Assembly (NCBI RefSeq): GCF_009674665.1
Contig: NZ_WKJD01000006.1
Coordinates: forward strand, 186,001-250,000
DNA: 64,000 nt
Direction of reading: 5' to 3'
Source of the DNA: Agromyces kandeliae
GTDB taxonomy: Bacteria > Actinomycetota > Actinomycetes > Actinomycetales > Microbacteriaceae
Part shown: in pieces, positions 51,204 to 60,554 of the stretch
How positions within the stretch are numbered: position 1 is the first letter of the stretch
Layout of the letters: every line of letters begins with the position of its first letter
Made by a program: the position numbers and the translations under genes
Notes under the pieces: model-generated
Databases searched by the model: none
What the model was told of the DNA's origin: nothing
What the model saw: the letters and a program-made list of their open reading frames with translations, nothing else

Positions 51204-54200
51204 TCATCGGGACTCGAACCTCGCGGTGACGCCCGCGACCTCAACATCCAACCAGACGAGGTCGCCGGGCTTGGCGCCGTTGACCTGGCAGGAGGTCGGG
51301 CTCTGGGCCGTGCGGCCGACCCGGTCGCCGTCGGCACCGCAGCGGAACGCGGCCGGGAGGCCGTTGTTCGCGGGTGCGGCCGTCCAGGACCAGGTCGCCG
51401 ACGCCCCGTCGTACGTTCGCCCCGGGAGCGCGAACGTCAGGGACGGCGACTCCTCGCCCGGGAACGTGCCGGACCACGGGCCGCAGGAGCCCCACACGGT
51501 GCAACTGCGGACCTGGAAGCGCGCCGTCTGCCCGAACGGACGATTGAGCAGCTGTCGCAGCCATCCGGAACCCGAGAACTCCTTGGGCGAACCGACCTGG
51601 GCGCCGGACGCGTCGACCGCGATGATCTGCAGTCGCTTCGTGCCGCCGTCCACGTCGTCGATGTACCGGTCCCACGTCTCGAGGTTGGACCAGTCCATCC
51701 CGCTCCGGACACCGGCGATCGCTCCCGGCGCCGGACGGACCACGGTCGACGCCACGTCGGTGGACACGCAGCCGGCTCGGTTCCAGCCCCAGACGACGAA
51801 GCCGTATCGCGCCGCCTCGACGTTGGTGCCGGTGAACTGGACGCTCGAGGCACCGGGGCCGACGCTGACCATCTCGGCCACCGAGCCGCCGACCGTCGGG
51901 GCGACCACGGTGCCTGGCGCGGGGCTCGTCACCGAACAGGCCTGCGCTCCCCCGGGGACCGCGGTCTCGCCCTCGACGAGGCGCTGCACGAAGTACCCGC
52001 CCATTCCGTCGCCGTTGCCGTCGAAGGGCGGCCACGAGACCACGACGGTCCCGGCGGCGGGATCGGAATCGACCGAGATGCCCCCGGCGATCGGTGCGCC
52101 GAAGGGCGTGCCGGTCGTGCTGGCCTCGGTCCATGCGGCGAGCGCGGGCAGCGCCCCGTTCCGGGCGCTGACGGTGATGCCCACCGAACTGCCGTTCGCC
52201 AGGCCCTGCGACTCGACGGAGCAGACCGACGCCGTGCAGGCGCGATCGGCGTCGACCTCGATCGGCGAACCGGCGATCCAGACGACGTACGTGCTGACGG
52301 GGCTGCCCGACCCGGTCGCCACGGGCACCCATTCGACCCGGAGCCGGCCGTCGAGCGGCACCGCGCGGAGACCCGACGCCGCAGGCGGGATGACATCCGA
52401 CCAGACCGGGGTCGGGAGCTGCACCGGATCGCCGAGCCCGATCGCGTTGCGCGCCTGGATGCGGACCACCACCGCGGCACCGGGACCGTTGCCGAGCGTG
52501 GGCACGGTGCAGGTGGTCGCCCCGCACTCCGACGCGGCGAGCTCCTCACCGCCGTCGGGGTCGAGCAGGCTGATCCGATAGGCCTCGATCGGCGAGTTGT
52601 TCGATGCTCCCGCACCGAATGCGATGTCCAGCTCGCCGTCGCGGAACGCCGTCAGTCGTGCCTCGGTGACGGGATCCGGCCGGTCCTGGACCGAGATCGT
52701 CACCGTTCCCCATGCGTAGCGGCTCGAGTCGTTCGTGGCATCGGCGACCTGGTACTCCAGCGTGGTGTTCACGGGTTCGGCACCGGGCGAGACCGTCACC
52801 GAGAGGCGCGACCGATCCGCATCGGGGACGACCGCCAGGCCGGCGGGCAGGTTCTCCGCGCCCAACCCGCGAACGCGGATGACGCGGAGCGGCGTGCCCG
52901 GGAACGGATTGCCCGCAGCGTCGTTGTCGAGCACGTCGACCGAGGTCGTGAGCCCGCGCGGTGCCACTGCGAGATCCGGCGCGGGTCGGGCGATCGGCCG
53001 AGTCGACGGGACGACGCGCAACTCGATGCGACCGGGGGTCCCCTCCACCCCGTCTGCCGAGACGCCGACCGTGATGGAGGTGCGCGTGCCCTGCGACGTC
53101 GACTCCGAGGCGCGGACGCGCAGTTCGGTGGCCTCGAGGGCGGCGCCGAATCCATCGGGCAGGTCGCCGATGATGCGGTACTCGAGTTCGGCGTCCTCGG
53201 AGCCGGGCAGGCTCGTCAGGCGTTCGAGGTCGATCGCCTTCTCCTGTCCGGGCTCGAAGTCGATCACTCCCCCGTCGAACGCGGGCGGCTGCCCCTCCCT
53301 CGGAGTGACGTCGATCGGGATGACGATGGTGCCGGTGCGGCCCTCGGGATCGTCGGCGGAGTCGCCGTCCGTCACCGTGAAGGAGATCGACGCCGGCCCG
53401 AAGTAGCCGGCCTCGCTGCGGAACCGCACCGTGTCGGCGTCGACCGCGAGGTCGCTCCCGTCGGAGTGGGACGCGCGCACGGTCGCGGCGTCGGTGAGCC
53501 GGACGGGGCGGCCGGATGCGGCGACGACGTAGTCCTCCAGGTCGAGGACGACCTCCTCGCCGGTCGTCACCTCGACCGGAGGAGCGTCCCTGCGGAGCTG
53601 CGGCAGCGCGTCGTCCCGCCCGGGCACCCAGATGAACGCGTAGGCGCGCACCTCCGGGTCGTCCGGGTGGGCGACGGAGAACGGCACGATGCGGCGCCGG
53701 TCCTGGACCTCGACGTGCACGGTGCCGCCGGAGACGCGGGCCCCGTCGGCGTATCCCGGAACGAGGGCGACGTCCGCGTCGGCGGCATCCGCATCGGCGA
53801 TGAAGACCTCATCGAGGACGTCGACGTCGACCTCCTCCTCGTCGAGCACGTCGGTGAGGCTCAGGACGACGTCGGCCGCCTCCGGCCGGCTGAGCGGTGC
53901 GTCGGGGTCGGCGGTGATGCGCACGTAGCTCGACGCACTCGCCTGGCGCTCGTTCTCGATCGTGTAGATCGCACCGTGCACCCCCGGACCGCTCGGGACG
54001 TCGACGACGACCATGTCGTCGACCCGCTCGACCGCCGTCCCCGGGGTGTTCGCCTCGACGTCCACGAGCCGCAGCGCCGACCCGTCCGGGTCGGTGTCGT
54101 TCTCCAGGACGCGGACGGCGATCGTCCGGCCCGGCCGCACCGTGATCTCGTCCTCGATGGCCACCGGACGCCGCGCGCCCTCCAGGCCCGGCGCGACGCC

Positions 54201-57068
54201 CACCCGCACGGTGCCCGTCGCCCGTGCTCCGAGGGCGTCGACGACCGTGTACGCGAACGTGTCCGTACCCGCCGAGTACTCGCCGGCCCGGTACTCGAGC
54301 CAGTCCGAACCGCGATCGACGACGGTGCCGCGCTCGGGGTTGGACTCCTGGCCGATGAGCTGCACCGAGTCGCCGTCGGGATCGATGCCCCCGAGGGCGA
54401 TCGGGATGCGCACGGTCCCGCCCGCGAGGACGCGCGCCGTCGCGGTGCGCGGAACCGGGGGCGAGTTGCTCTCAGCGTCCGCGTCGCGGACCGTGATGCG
54501 CACCGACGCCGTCCCGAACTGGCCGTCGGGTCCCTCTACGCGGTACACGGCCTCGAACTCGCCGGGCCGATCGGGTGCGTGATAGCGCAGGCGCGATCCG
54601 GAGGTGAAGAGCAGGCCCGCGCCGGGTTCCTCGACCAGCGTGGGCGAGAGCGTCAGCCGGTCGCCGTCGGGATGCTCGTCGTTGTCGAGCACCGGGATGT
54701 CGATGACGTCGCCGGTCCGCGCGGACGCGGTGTCGGCCACGGCGACCGGCGGCTGGAACCGATCGGGCCGCGGCACCTCGACGACCGTGACCGACCCCAC
54801 GGTGTCGGCGAGGCCGTTGCTCACGCGGTAGTCGAACGTCGTGGAGCCGGTCGCGAGCGGCTGCATGAGCGTGACCCGGAGGATGCGATGCTCCACGACC
54901 TCGACACGGAGCGCGGGGTCGAGCGGATCAGCGAGTCCGGTGATGATGAGCAGGCCGCCGGTCGGGTCGATGTCGGAGGCGAGGACGTCGACCTCCATCG
55001 GCTGCTCGAGGCGGAGGAAGGCCGTGTGCGGCACCGTCACCGGGGTCGTGTCGCGCTCGGGCGGTGCCGAGACCTCGACCCGGATGAGACCGGTCGCCGT
55101 GCGGCCCTCGTCGGTGACGGTGTACTCGAGGTAGTGCGTGCGGACGTCGTCGGTCCGGAAGCGGAAGGTCCCGGCGTCGAAGTCGGGTGTGATGACGGCC
55201 CCGGGCTTCGAGGGCACGGCCGTCAGGTGCGGCATGCCGGTGCCGCCGCGCACGTGGCGGAGCGGTTCGAGCTCGATCTCCTCCCCTGCCGTGGCGAGCG
55301 CCACGAACGACTCGGCCACGAGCGGCGCCTCGCCGGGCGCTCGCACGGCCACCACCATGGCCCCGACGCCCTCGTCGCGGCCGTCCGAGACCGCCAGTGA
55401 GACGGTTCGCAACGCGCCTTCGCCCGCCTCGTCGAACACGACGACCCCGTCGGCGGTCGACGACACCCGGTCGGGGGCGTCCACGCTCGCGCGTCGGAGG
55501 AAGATCGGGTCGCCGTCGGGGTCGACCCACTCGCCGAGCACGGCCGTCGTGACGCGCCCGCCCTGCTCGACCATCGCCCGGCTCTCGCGGACCTGCCTGG
55601 GCGCCTCGTTCTCGTCCGGGAGGCGGACGGTGATGCCGACGATCGCTCGCGCGCTCCCGCCTCGCCCGTCGTCGATGGTGTAGCCGAACTCGAACGAGCC
55701 CTGGGCCGATTCGCCGAGGGTCACCTGGACCTGCTGTCGGTCGGCGACGAGGTCGAGCCGGGCCCCGTCGGGCAGTTCGCCGTCCACGGCCGAGACGACG
55801 AGGACGTCGCCGTTGGCGTCGTAGTCGTTCAGCAGCACCGGCAGCAGCGTCGCGCGCCCGGGTCGGGCGCCGAACTCGTCGTCGAGTGCGACCGGCGCCA
55901 CCTGGGCCTTCTCGATCGTCGGCGTCGCATCCGGATCGTTCTGCTCGACGGTCTCGTCGTCGCGCTCGATCGCGAGGAGGTCGTCCCAGTTGTCGATCAG
56001 CCCGTAGTCGCCGGATGCCGCCCAGGTCGAGCCCGACCGCCGGTCGTTCAGCACGACGGTCTCGCCGTTGGCCCGGAAGTCCGGCGAGAGCACGCCGTCG
56101 GCGCCGAGCAGGCTGACCTGGGAGCCGGCCCCGCCGTCGCAGTCCCGCCAGGCGGTGCCGTCGCCCCACGCCGCGTGGCGGCAGTCCTCGTGGACGAGCG
56201 GTGCGGCGGGCTCCCCGCTGTGGTCGCCCGAGTACTCCACGGGTCCGGAACCGTCGAACGGGAGTTCGAGCAGTCGTTCGCGCGTGGCCAGCAGCACGGC
56301 ATCGCCCGTCGTGGCCGGTCGCTGCAGGACCGGATCGTCACCCGCATCCGCGAGTCCCTCGAGGGACGTGCTCGCGCCGCCCTCGAACGTCACGACGCCG
56401 GCCTCCTCGTCGAGGATCGCCCACCTGCCCGCGACCGAGGTGATCTGCGTCGCGGCGTCCTCGTCGAGCGGCTGGAGCTCCCACGTGGCCTGCGTCCGGT
56501 CGGGGTCCGCGGCAGAGACGCGCGAGACGACGCCGGTGGTCGGCGTGAACGCGAGGATGCGCCCCGTCGCGTCGACCGACGCGACCGACCCGGCCCCGAA
56601 CGACAGCGAGGGGTCGGCCTCCGCATCGAAGCCGGCGAACTCGTCGACCGGCCAGACCCAGAGGTCGCCGCCCGCGGTGACGACCACGCGATCGCCGGCC
56701 AACGCGAGTTCGGCGTCGCCGGGGACGGCGACCGTGGCCGTGACCGTCGACGTCGTCGGGTCCACGATGCCGACGCTGGCGCGATCGCGGTCCATGACCA
56801 GCACCGTGGCCCCGCTCTGGACGACCTCGGATCGCGCGCCACCGGTGTCGACCACGGCGTTCAGCTCGTGCACCGCCGTGTTGGCGCGTCCGACCGTCTG
56901 CAGCCCGTCGTTGGACACCCACACCGAGGCATCCCCGAGGTCGATCCGCTGCGCCGTGTAGCCACCGGACGCCACGGCGATCCCGGCCACGAGCGCGACG
57001 ACCGCTGCGACCGACGCACCGGTCACGATCGCGGAACGCCGCCGCGCCCAGAGGCTCCGGAGGTTCAC
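51204..57068 (-). CDS. Giant membrane-anchored protein: propeller-like N-domain, about ten Ig-like repeats, FN3 repeats
   Basis: The 1,954-residue protein has a short cytoplasmic start, one transmembrane helix (about 14-34), then a large external part. Residues about 35-400 show beta-propeller-like strands (SVWVSNDGLQTVGRAN, VGIVDPTTSTVTATV). From about 430 to 1440 there are ten or so cadherin/Ig-like repeats marked by motifs such as VLLNDYDANGD, VLDNDEHPDGD and VLENDTDPDGS. Three FN3-like domains follow (for example DGRLRVEWVPVATGSGSPVSTY), and a C-terminal Cys-containing domain. The GTG at 57068 overlaps the kinase stop (GTGA). It is likely a cell-surface or peptidoglycan-spanning protein assembled with the kinase and MoxR/DUF58 system. 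Confidence 0.88.
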   Translation of the reverse strand: MNLRSLWARRRSAIVTGASVAAVVALVAGIAVASGGYTAQRIDLGDASVWVSNDGLQTVGRANTAVHELNAVVDTGGARSEVVQSGATVLVMDRDRASVGIVDPTTSTVTATVAVPGDAELALAGDRVVVTAGGDLWVWPVDEFAGFDAEADPSLSFGAGSVASVDATGRILAFTPTTGVVSRVSAADPDRTQATWELQPLDEDAATQITSVAGRWAILDEEAGVVTFEGGASTSLEGLADAGDDPVLQRPATTGDAVLLATRERLLELPFDGSGPVEYSGDHSGEPAAPLVHEDCRHAAWGDGTAWRDCDGGAGSQVSLLGADGVLSPDFRANGETVVLNDRRSGSTWAASGDYGLIDNWDDLLAIERDDETVEQNDPDATPTIEKAQVAPVALDDEFGARPGRATLLPVLLNDYDANGDVLVVSAVDGELPDGARLDLVADRQQVQVTLGESAQGSFEFGYTIDDGRGGSARAIVGITVRLPDENEAPRQVRESRAMVEQGGRVTTAVLGEWVDPDGDPIFLRRASVDAPDRVSSTADGVVVFDEAGEGALRTVSLAVSDGRDEGVGAMVVAVRAPGEAPLVAESFVALATAGEEIELEPLRHVRGGTGMPHLTAVPSKPGAVITPDFDAGTFRFRTDDVRTHYLEYTVTDEGRTATGLIRVEVSAPPERDTTPVTVPHTAFLRLEQPMEVDVLASDIDPTGGLLIITGLADPLDPALRVEVVEHRILRVTLMQPLATGSTTFDYRVSNGLADTVGSVTVVEVPRPDRFQPPVAVADTASARTGDVIDIPVLDNDEHPDGDRLTLSPTLVEEPGAGLLFTSGSRLRYHAPDRPGEFEAVYRVEGPDGQFGTASVRITVRDADAESNSPPVPRTATARVLAGGTVRIPIALGGIDPDGDSVQLIGQESNPERGTVVDRGSDWLEYRAGEYSAGTDTFAYTVVDALGARATGTVRVGVAPGLEGARRPVAIEDEITVRPGRTIAVRVLENDTDPDGSALRLVDVEANTPGTAVERVDDMVVVDVPSGPGVHGAIYTIENERQASASSYVRITADPDAPLSRPEAADVVLSLTDVLDEEEVDVDVLDEVFIADADAADADVALVPGYADGARVSGGTVHVEVQDRRRIVPFSVAHPDDPEVRAYAFIWVPGRDDALPQLRRDAPPVEVTTGEEVVLDLEDYVVAASGRPVRLTDAATVRASHSDGSDLAVDADTVRFRSEAGYFGPASISFTVTDGDSADDPEGRTGTIVIPIDVTPREGQPPAFDGGVIDFEPGQEKAIDLERLTSLPGSEDAELEYRIIGDLPDGFGAALEATELRVRASESTSQGTRTSITVGVSADGVEGTPGRIELRVVPSTRPIARPAPDLAVAPRGLTTSVDVLDNDAAGNPFPGTPLRVIRVRGLGAENLPAGLAVVPDADRSRLSVTVSPGAEPVNTTLEYQVADATNDSSRYAWGTVTISVQDRPDPVTEARLTAFRDGELDIAFGAGASNNSPIEAYRISLLDPDGGEELAASECGATTCTVPTLGNGPGAAVVVRIQARNAIGLGDPVQLPTPVWSDVIPPAASGLRAVPLDGRLRVEWVPVATGSGSPVSTYVVWIAGSPIEVDADRACTASVCSVESQGLANGSSVGITVSARNGALPALAAWTEASTTGTPFGAPIAGGISVDSDPAAGTVVVSWPPFDGNGDGMGGYFVQRLVEGETAVPGGAQACSVTSPAPGTVVAPTVGGSVAEMVSVGPGASSVQFTGTNVEAARYGFVVWGWNRAGCVSTDVASTVVRPAPGAIAGVRSGMDWSNLETWDRYIDDVDGGTKRLQIIAVDASGAQVGSPKEFSGSGWLRQLLNRPFGQTARFQVRSCTVWGSCGPWSGTFPGEESPSLTFALPGRTYDGASATWSWTAAPANNGLPAAFRCGADGDRVGRTAQSPTSCQVNGAKPGDLVWLDVEVAGVTARFESR

Positions 57069-58480
57069 CGCGGCACCTCGTCGACCTCGGCGCAGCGCTC
57101 CGCGCTCGGCTCACCGGTCCTGCCGTCGCGCCAGACGGTCACCGTGGCGCAGACCGTGCCCGGATCGTCCAGGCTGACGGCGTACTCGGCCGCCCTCTGG
57201 GGCGCGGACGACTCGCCCTGCACGGTGACGATGTAGGCGTCGCCCTGGCGCAGGCCCGGGTCGTCCCACGCGAACTCGACCGTGGCGCCGTCCGTGCTGG
57301 CGCGGACGTCCGCGACCACCGGGATGTCGCCGGCGCTTCCGGCGACCGTGAGGAGTCCGGCGACGACGAGGCCCACGAAGACCGCGGCGGCGATCGCGAC
57401 GCCGAGGATGAGCCGCCCCGTCGACGGCGGCGCGCTGCGACCTCGGCCTGACAGCGATCCCTGCGAATGCGGGTCGAGGCTGCGCGTCACGGGACGGGCG
57501 GATGCCCCGGCCCGGCGGCGCCGCGACCGTCCCGACGACGCGGCCACGCTCGTGCCGGCGCCGATGCGCGTGCGCTCGTCGAGGTCGACCGCGGTCGCGA
57601 GCGCCCAGTCGTCCATCGCGACCTCGAGCGGCGTCTGCGGGAGCGCGAGCTCCTCCTCGACCGCCTGCAGGTCGCGGATGAACTCGAGGGCGCTCCCCTG
57701 CCGGTCGGTGGGTCGCTTGGACATCGCGCGGGCGAGCACGGCTTCGAGGTTTCGCGGGACGTCGGGTCGACCGGTCGGCGGGACCTTGGCCCGCTCGATG
57801 CGACCGACCAGGGCGACCGTGCCGTTGTCGCCGCCGGGCACCTCGAACGGGCTGCGCCCGGCCAGGAGCGAGTACACCGTCGCGCCCAGCGACCAGACCT
57901 CGCTCGCAACGGTCCCGGCGACCTCGTCGAGGAGCACCTCCGGGGCCGACCACGGCACGGAGAGCCCGACGGCATCGCTCGCCTCCGCCTGCCCCAGGGT
58001 GGCCGCGATCCCGAAGTCCGAGAGCACGGGATGGCCGTAGGCGGTCGTCAGGATGTTGGATGGCTTGATGTCGCGGTGGAGCACGCCCTGACGGTGCGCG
58101 GTCTCGACGGCGCTCGCGATCCGTACGCCGATGGAGAGCACTTCGGCCAGCGGGAGCTGCACCGCCCGGTAGCGCTGCCCGAGCGTCGCCGAGCAGTACT
58201 CCATGACGAGGTACGGCCGACCGTCGGCGGCGACGCTCGCCTGGTAGACGGTGAGGATCGACGGATGGCTCGACAGCTGGGCCATCAGGTTCGCCTCGGC
58301 CTGGAACATCTGCCGCACCTCGTCGTTGACGACCTCGGCGAGGAGCACCTTCACCGCGACGAGCCGCCGCGGCATGTTCTGCTCGTAGAGGAACACGTCG
58401 GCGAAGCCGCCCGAACCGAGGACCCGGATGAATGAGAACCCGGGCAGGTTGGGCGGCGTCGACGGCAGTCTCCTCGACAC
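57065..58480 (-). CDS. Transmembrane Ser/Thr protein kinase with an FN3-like external domain
   Basis: The 471-residue protein has a eukaryotic-type kinase domain with glycine loop LGSGGFADVF, Lys44 in AVKVLL, catalytic HRDIKPSNIL and DFG in LSDFGIAA, activation segment VGLSVPWSAPEV. A basic linker leads to one transmembrane helix (about 355-380) and an external domain of about 85 residues (IPVVADVRASTDGATVEFAW) that looks FN3-like rather than PASTA. It may therefore bind the FN3 protein encoded next, rather than muropeptides. The GTG at 58480 follows GGGAGGA. It has its own -10 TAGAAT. Confidence 0.93.
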   Translation of the reverse strand: MSRRLPSTPPNLPGFSFIRVLGSGGFADVFLYEQNMPRRLVAVKVLLAEVVNDEVRQMFQAEANLMAQLSSHPSILTVYQASVAADGRPYLVMEYCSATLGQRYRAVQLPLAEVLSIGVRIASAVETAHRQGVLHRDIKPSNILTTAYGHPVLSDFGIAATLGQAEASDAVGLSVPWSAPEVLLDEVAGTVASEVWSLGATVYSLLAGRSPFEVPGGDNGTVALVGRIERAKVPPTGRPDVPRNLEAVLARAMSKRPTDRQGSALEFIRDLQAVEEELALPQTPLEVAMDDWALATAVDLDERTRIGAGTSVAASSGRSRRRRAGASARPVTRSLDPHSQGSLSGRGRSAPPSTGRLILGVAIAAAVFVGLVVAGLLTVAGSAGDIPVVADVRASTDGATVEFAWDDPGLRQGDAYIVTVQGESSAPQRAAEYAVSLDDPGTVCATVTVWRDGRTGEPSAERCAEVDEVPR

Positions 58481-58546
58481 GATCCTCCCGCCAGCCTCTG
58501 TGCGATACGTGCCCTCGGCGCCTGGACGCGTCGGGTGTCGCCCCCA

Positions 58547-58552
58547 ATTCTA
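58547..58552 (-). promoter_or_regulatory. Possible -10 element TAGAAT upstream of the kinase
   Basis: TAGAAT on the minus strand lies about 66 bases before the kinase GTG, giving a leader of roughly 60 bases that carries a GGGAGGA ribosome site. It suggests a separate transcript start for the kinase-to-FtsK part of the cluster. Confidence 0.45.
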
Positions 58553-58574
58553 GGGTCGGGCGCGTCGTGCGGGA

Positions 58575-59381
58575 TCAGACCTCGTCGGCGGTTGTGGACG
58601 GTCGGAGCACCCGAAGCACGTCGACCACGACGACCGTGACGTTGTCGCGTCCGCCGTTGCCGACCGCCGCCTCGACCAACTGGCGCACGGCCTGCTCGGG
58701 CGAGCGACCCGAGATGAGGAAGTGACGGATGCCGTAGGGGGTGAGCTCCTTCGTCAGGCCGTCGGAGCACACCAGGATGCGCATGCCCTCCTCGAGCGGG
58801 ATCGCCCGGTAGTCGGGGATCGGCGCCTCGTGGAACCCCACCGCCCGCGTGATCACGTTCGAGTGCGGGTGCGTCTCCGCCTCCTCGCGCGTGATCTGCC
58901 CGGCGTCGACCAGCTCCTGCACGATCGAGTGGTCGACCGTGAGCTGCTCGAGCACGCCGCCCACGAGTCGGTACACGCGCGAGTCGCCGATGTTGAAGAC
59001 GATCCACGCCGCCTCGTCCCCGATGACGCCGAGGGCGACGCCCGTCACCGTCGTGCCGCTCCCCTCGTCGGTGACCCCGGCCCCGCGCCCCATGTCGCGC
59101 ACCGCGAGCCTCAGCGCGGCGTCGATGTCGGCGGTCCCGATCGAGGTCTTGCCGCCGTGCTCGGCGAGCCGCGTGACGACCGCGGCGCTGGCGAAGTCGC
59201 CGGCCGCGTGACCGCCCATCCCGTCGGCGACGGCGAACAGCGGCACCTGCGCGACGAAGCTGTCCTCGTTGACGGCGCGCCGCAGGCCGGTGTCGGTCGC
59301 GGCCGCCCACGCCAGTGTCACCTCGGTGCCGTCGGGCAGCACGACCGCGTGACGGCTGTTGCCGTTGCCGATCTGCGTCAC
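58575..59381 (-). CDS. PP2C-type Ser/Thr phosphatase
   Basis: The 268-residue protein has the PP2C metal-binding motifs: TDTGLRRAVNEDSF, ADGMGGHAAGD, NIGDSRVYRL, VCSDGLT and GGRDNVTVVVV. It would reverse the kinase. I chose the GTG at 59381, which overlaps the stop of a ten-codon open frame (GTGA) and follows GGGGGACC. It lies upstream of the kinase on the same strand. Confidence 0.93.
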   Translation of the reverse strand: MTQIGNGNSRHAVVLPDGTEVTLAWAAATDTGLRRAVNEDSFVAQVPLFAVADGMGGHAAGDFASAAVVTRLAEHGGKTSIGTADIDAALRLAVRDMGRGAGVTDEGSGTTVTGVALGVIGDEAAWIVFNIGDSRVYRLVGGVLEQLTVDHSIVQELVDAGQITREEAETHPHSNVITRAVGFHEAPIPDYRAIPLEEGMRILVCSDGLTKELTPYGIRHFLISGRSPEQAVRQLVEAAVGNGGRDNVTVVVVDVLRVLRPSTTADEV

Positions 59382-59410
59382 CCGGTCCCCCAGTGTCCGA
59401 TCGAGTTCAT
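59378..59410 (-). other. Ten-codon mini-frame linking the FHA and PP2C genes
   Basis: ATG at 59410 overlaps the FHA gene stop (ATGA), encodes MNSIGHWGTG, and its stop overlaps the PP2C start (GTGA). A GGGAG lies nine bases before the ATG. It may hand terminating ribosomes from one gene to the next. Confidence 0.35.
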
Positions 59411-60525
59411 GCGTCGACGCTCCCGAGCGCCGGGAGGATCTCGACGATCGTATCCCCTCCGAGCTGCAGGCTCGTGCCCGGCGTGACCACGAGCGACTCG
59501 CCGGAGCGCAGCCTGCGCTGCCCCGCAGACGTCCGGACGACCGTGCCGTTCGTCGAGCGGAGGTCCGCCGCGACCAGTCGGCCGCCCTCCATCCGGAGCT
59601 CGAGGTGCGTCGCGGAGACCACCCCGGCCGGGGAGTGGACGCGGACGAGTGCGACCTCGCCGGCGGACATCCGCGGGGCGCTGGGGCTCCGGCCGATGAG
59701 GACCGGGACCGACACCTCGCCGACCTCGCCTCCCACGACCCGGTAGCGCAGCGTCGGCTGCCCGCGCTCGGCGGGGACGCGAGCGTCGGCGGCCGGAGCA
59801 TCCGCCTGGCCGTCTGCTTCGCGCCGGTCGGCGAGCTGCGCCCGAGCCGTGCTCGTGAGGACCGTGTCGGCGTCGGCGGCGTTCCCCCGGACGAACCGGA
59901 CGGTGTCGTCGTCGACGACCTGCATGGGCGCCGTGGGGACCCCCGACATGGGCCCGCGCCGTTCGCGGGTCGCACGTGACGGCCGCGCCAGCCTCGTGTC
60001 GACATCGGGGTCGCCGGCGCGCGAACCGGGTCGGGCGGGGGCGTCCCGCCACGACCATTCCACGGCCGAGGCCCGGAAGGAGGCGCGCCCGGCGGGCACC
60101 GGCGTGCCGCGGAGGCCGGCCTGCCGCACCTCGTCGAGCGGCGATGCGGCACCCGCGATGCGCAGGCGGGTCACGGCGGTGAACTCGGCGAGGTGCCAGG
60201 GAGTGATCCCGCGCGAATCGAGTCGACGGGCGCCGCCCGGTGACGCGAGGTCGATGACGGCGTCGCCGCGGACGATCGCGGTGATCGGGTCGCCGGATTC
60301 CGGCCACCAGACCAGCGCGAAGTGCTCGACCCCGCCCGCGCCCATCGGGATCCCCGCCACGAGCTCCTCGAGCTCGAGCGGGTCGAGGCCCGCGCACTCG
60401 GCGAGCCGGGTCAGGACCCGATCCGGCGCGGGCGCCGCGACCGCTGCGATGAAGCGGGAGCCCACCACGACGTCCCACTCGGGGGAACCGGGCTCCTCCC
60501 GGCGGCGCACCGCACCATCGACCAT
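59407..60525 (-). CDS. FHA-domain protein
   Basis: The 372-residue protein has an N-terminal alpha/beta region of about 125 residues (VVVGSRFIAAVAAP, LECAGL-type helices, GGVEHFALVWWP), a disordered middle and a C-terminal FHA domain with VPVLIGRSPSAPR, VSATHLELRM and STNGTVV. It is likely a phospho-Thr reader for the kinase. The middle contains several Thr-rich stretches (PTAPMQVVDDDTVRF) that are candidate phosphorylation sites. The ATG at 60525 has a CAGACT seven bases upstream, a weak leaderless promoter, so this may be the first gene of the signalling cluster. Confidence 0.88.
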   Translation of the reverse strand: MVDGAVRRREEPGSPEWDVVVGSRFIAAVAAPAPDRVLTRLAECAGLDPLELEELVAGIPMGAGGVEHFALVWWPESGDPITAIVRGDAVIDLASPGGARRLDSRGITPWHLAEFTAVTRLRIAGAASPLDEVRQAGLRGTPVPAGRASFRASAVEWSWRDAPARPGSRAGDPDVDTRLARPSRATRERRGPMSGVPTAPMQVVDDDTVRFVRGNAADADTVLTSTARAQLADRREADGQADAPAADARVPAERGQPTLRYRVVGGEVGEVSVPVLIGRSPSAPRMSAGEVALVRVHSPAGVVSATHLELRMEGGRLVAADLRSTNGTVVRTSAGQRRLRSGESLVVTPGTSLQLGGDTIVEILPALGSVDA

Positions 60526-60554
60526 GGGGTCCAGTCTGGCACCGCGACGCGGGT

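Noticed and set aside
50928-55400. A 1,490-codon open frame on the plus strand opposite the giant surface protein gene
   Set aside because: It is the antisense of the Ig-like repeat gene; composition is Arg/Asp/Gly-rich without domains, as expected from a mirror frame in high-GC DNA.
42831-60525. Complete type VII secretion locus
   Set aside because: Only the EccC-like ATPase fits. I found no WXG100, EccB, EccD, EccE or mycosin gene, so I do not call it ESX.
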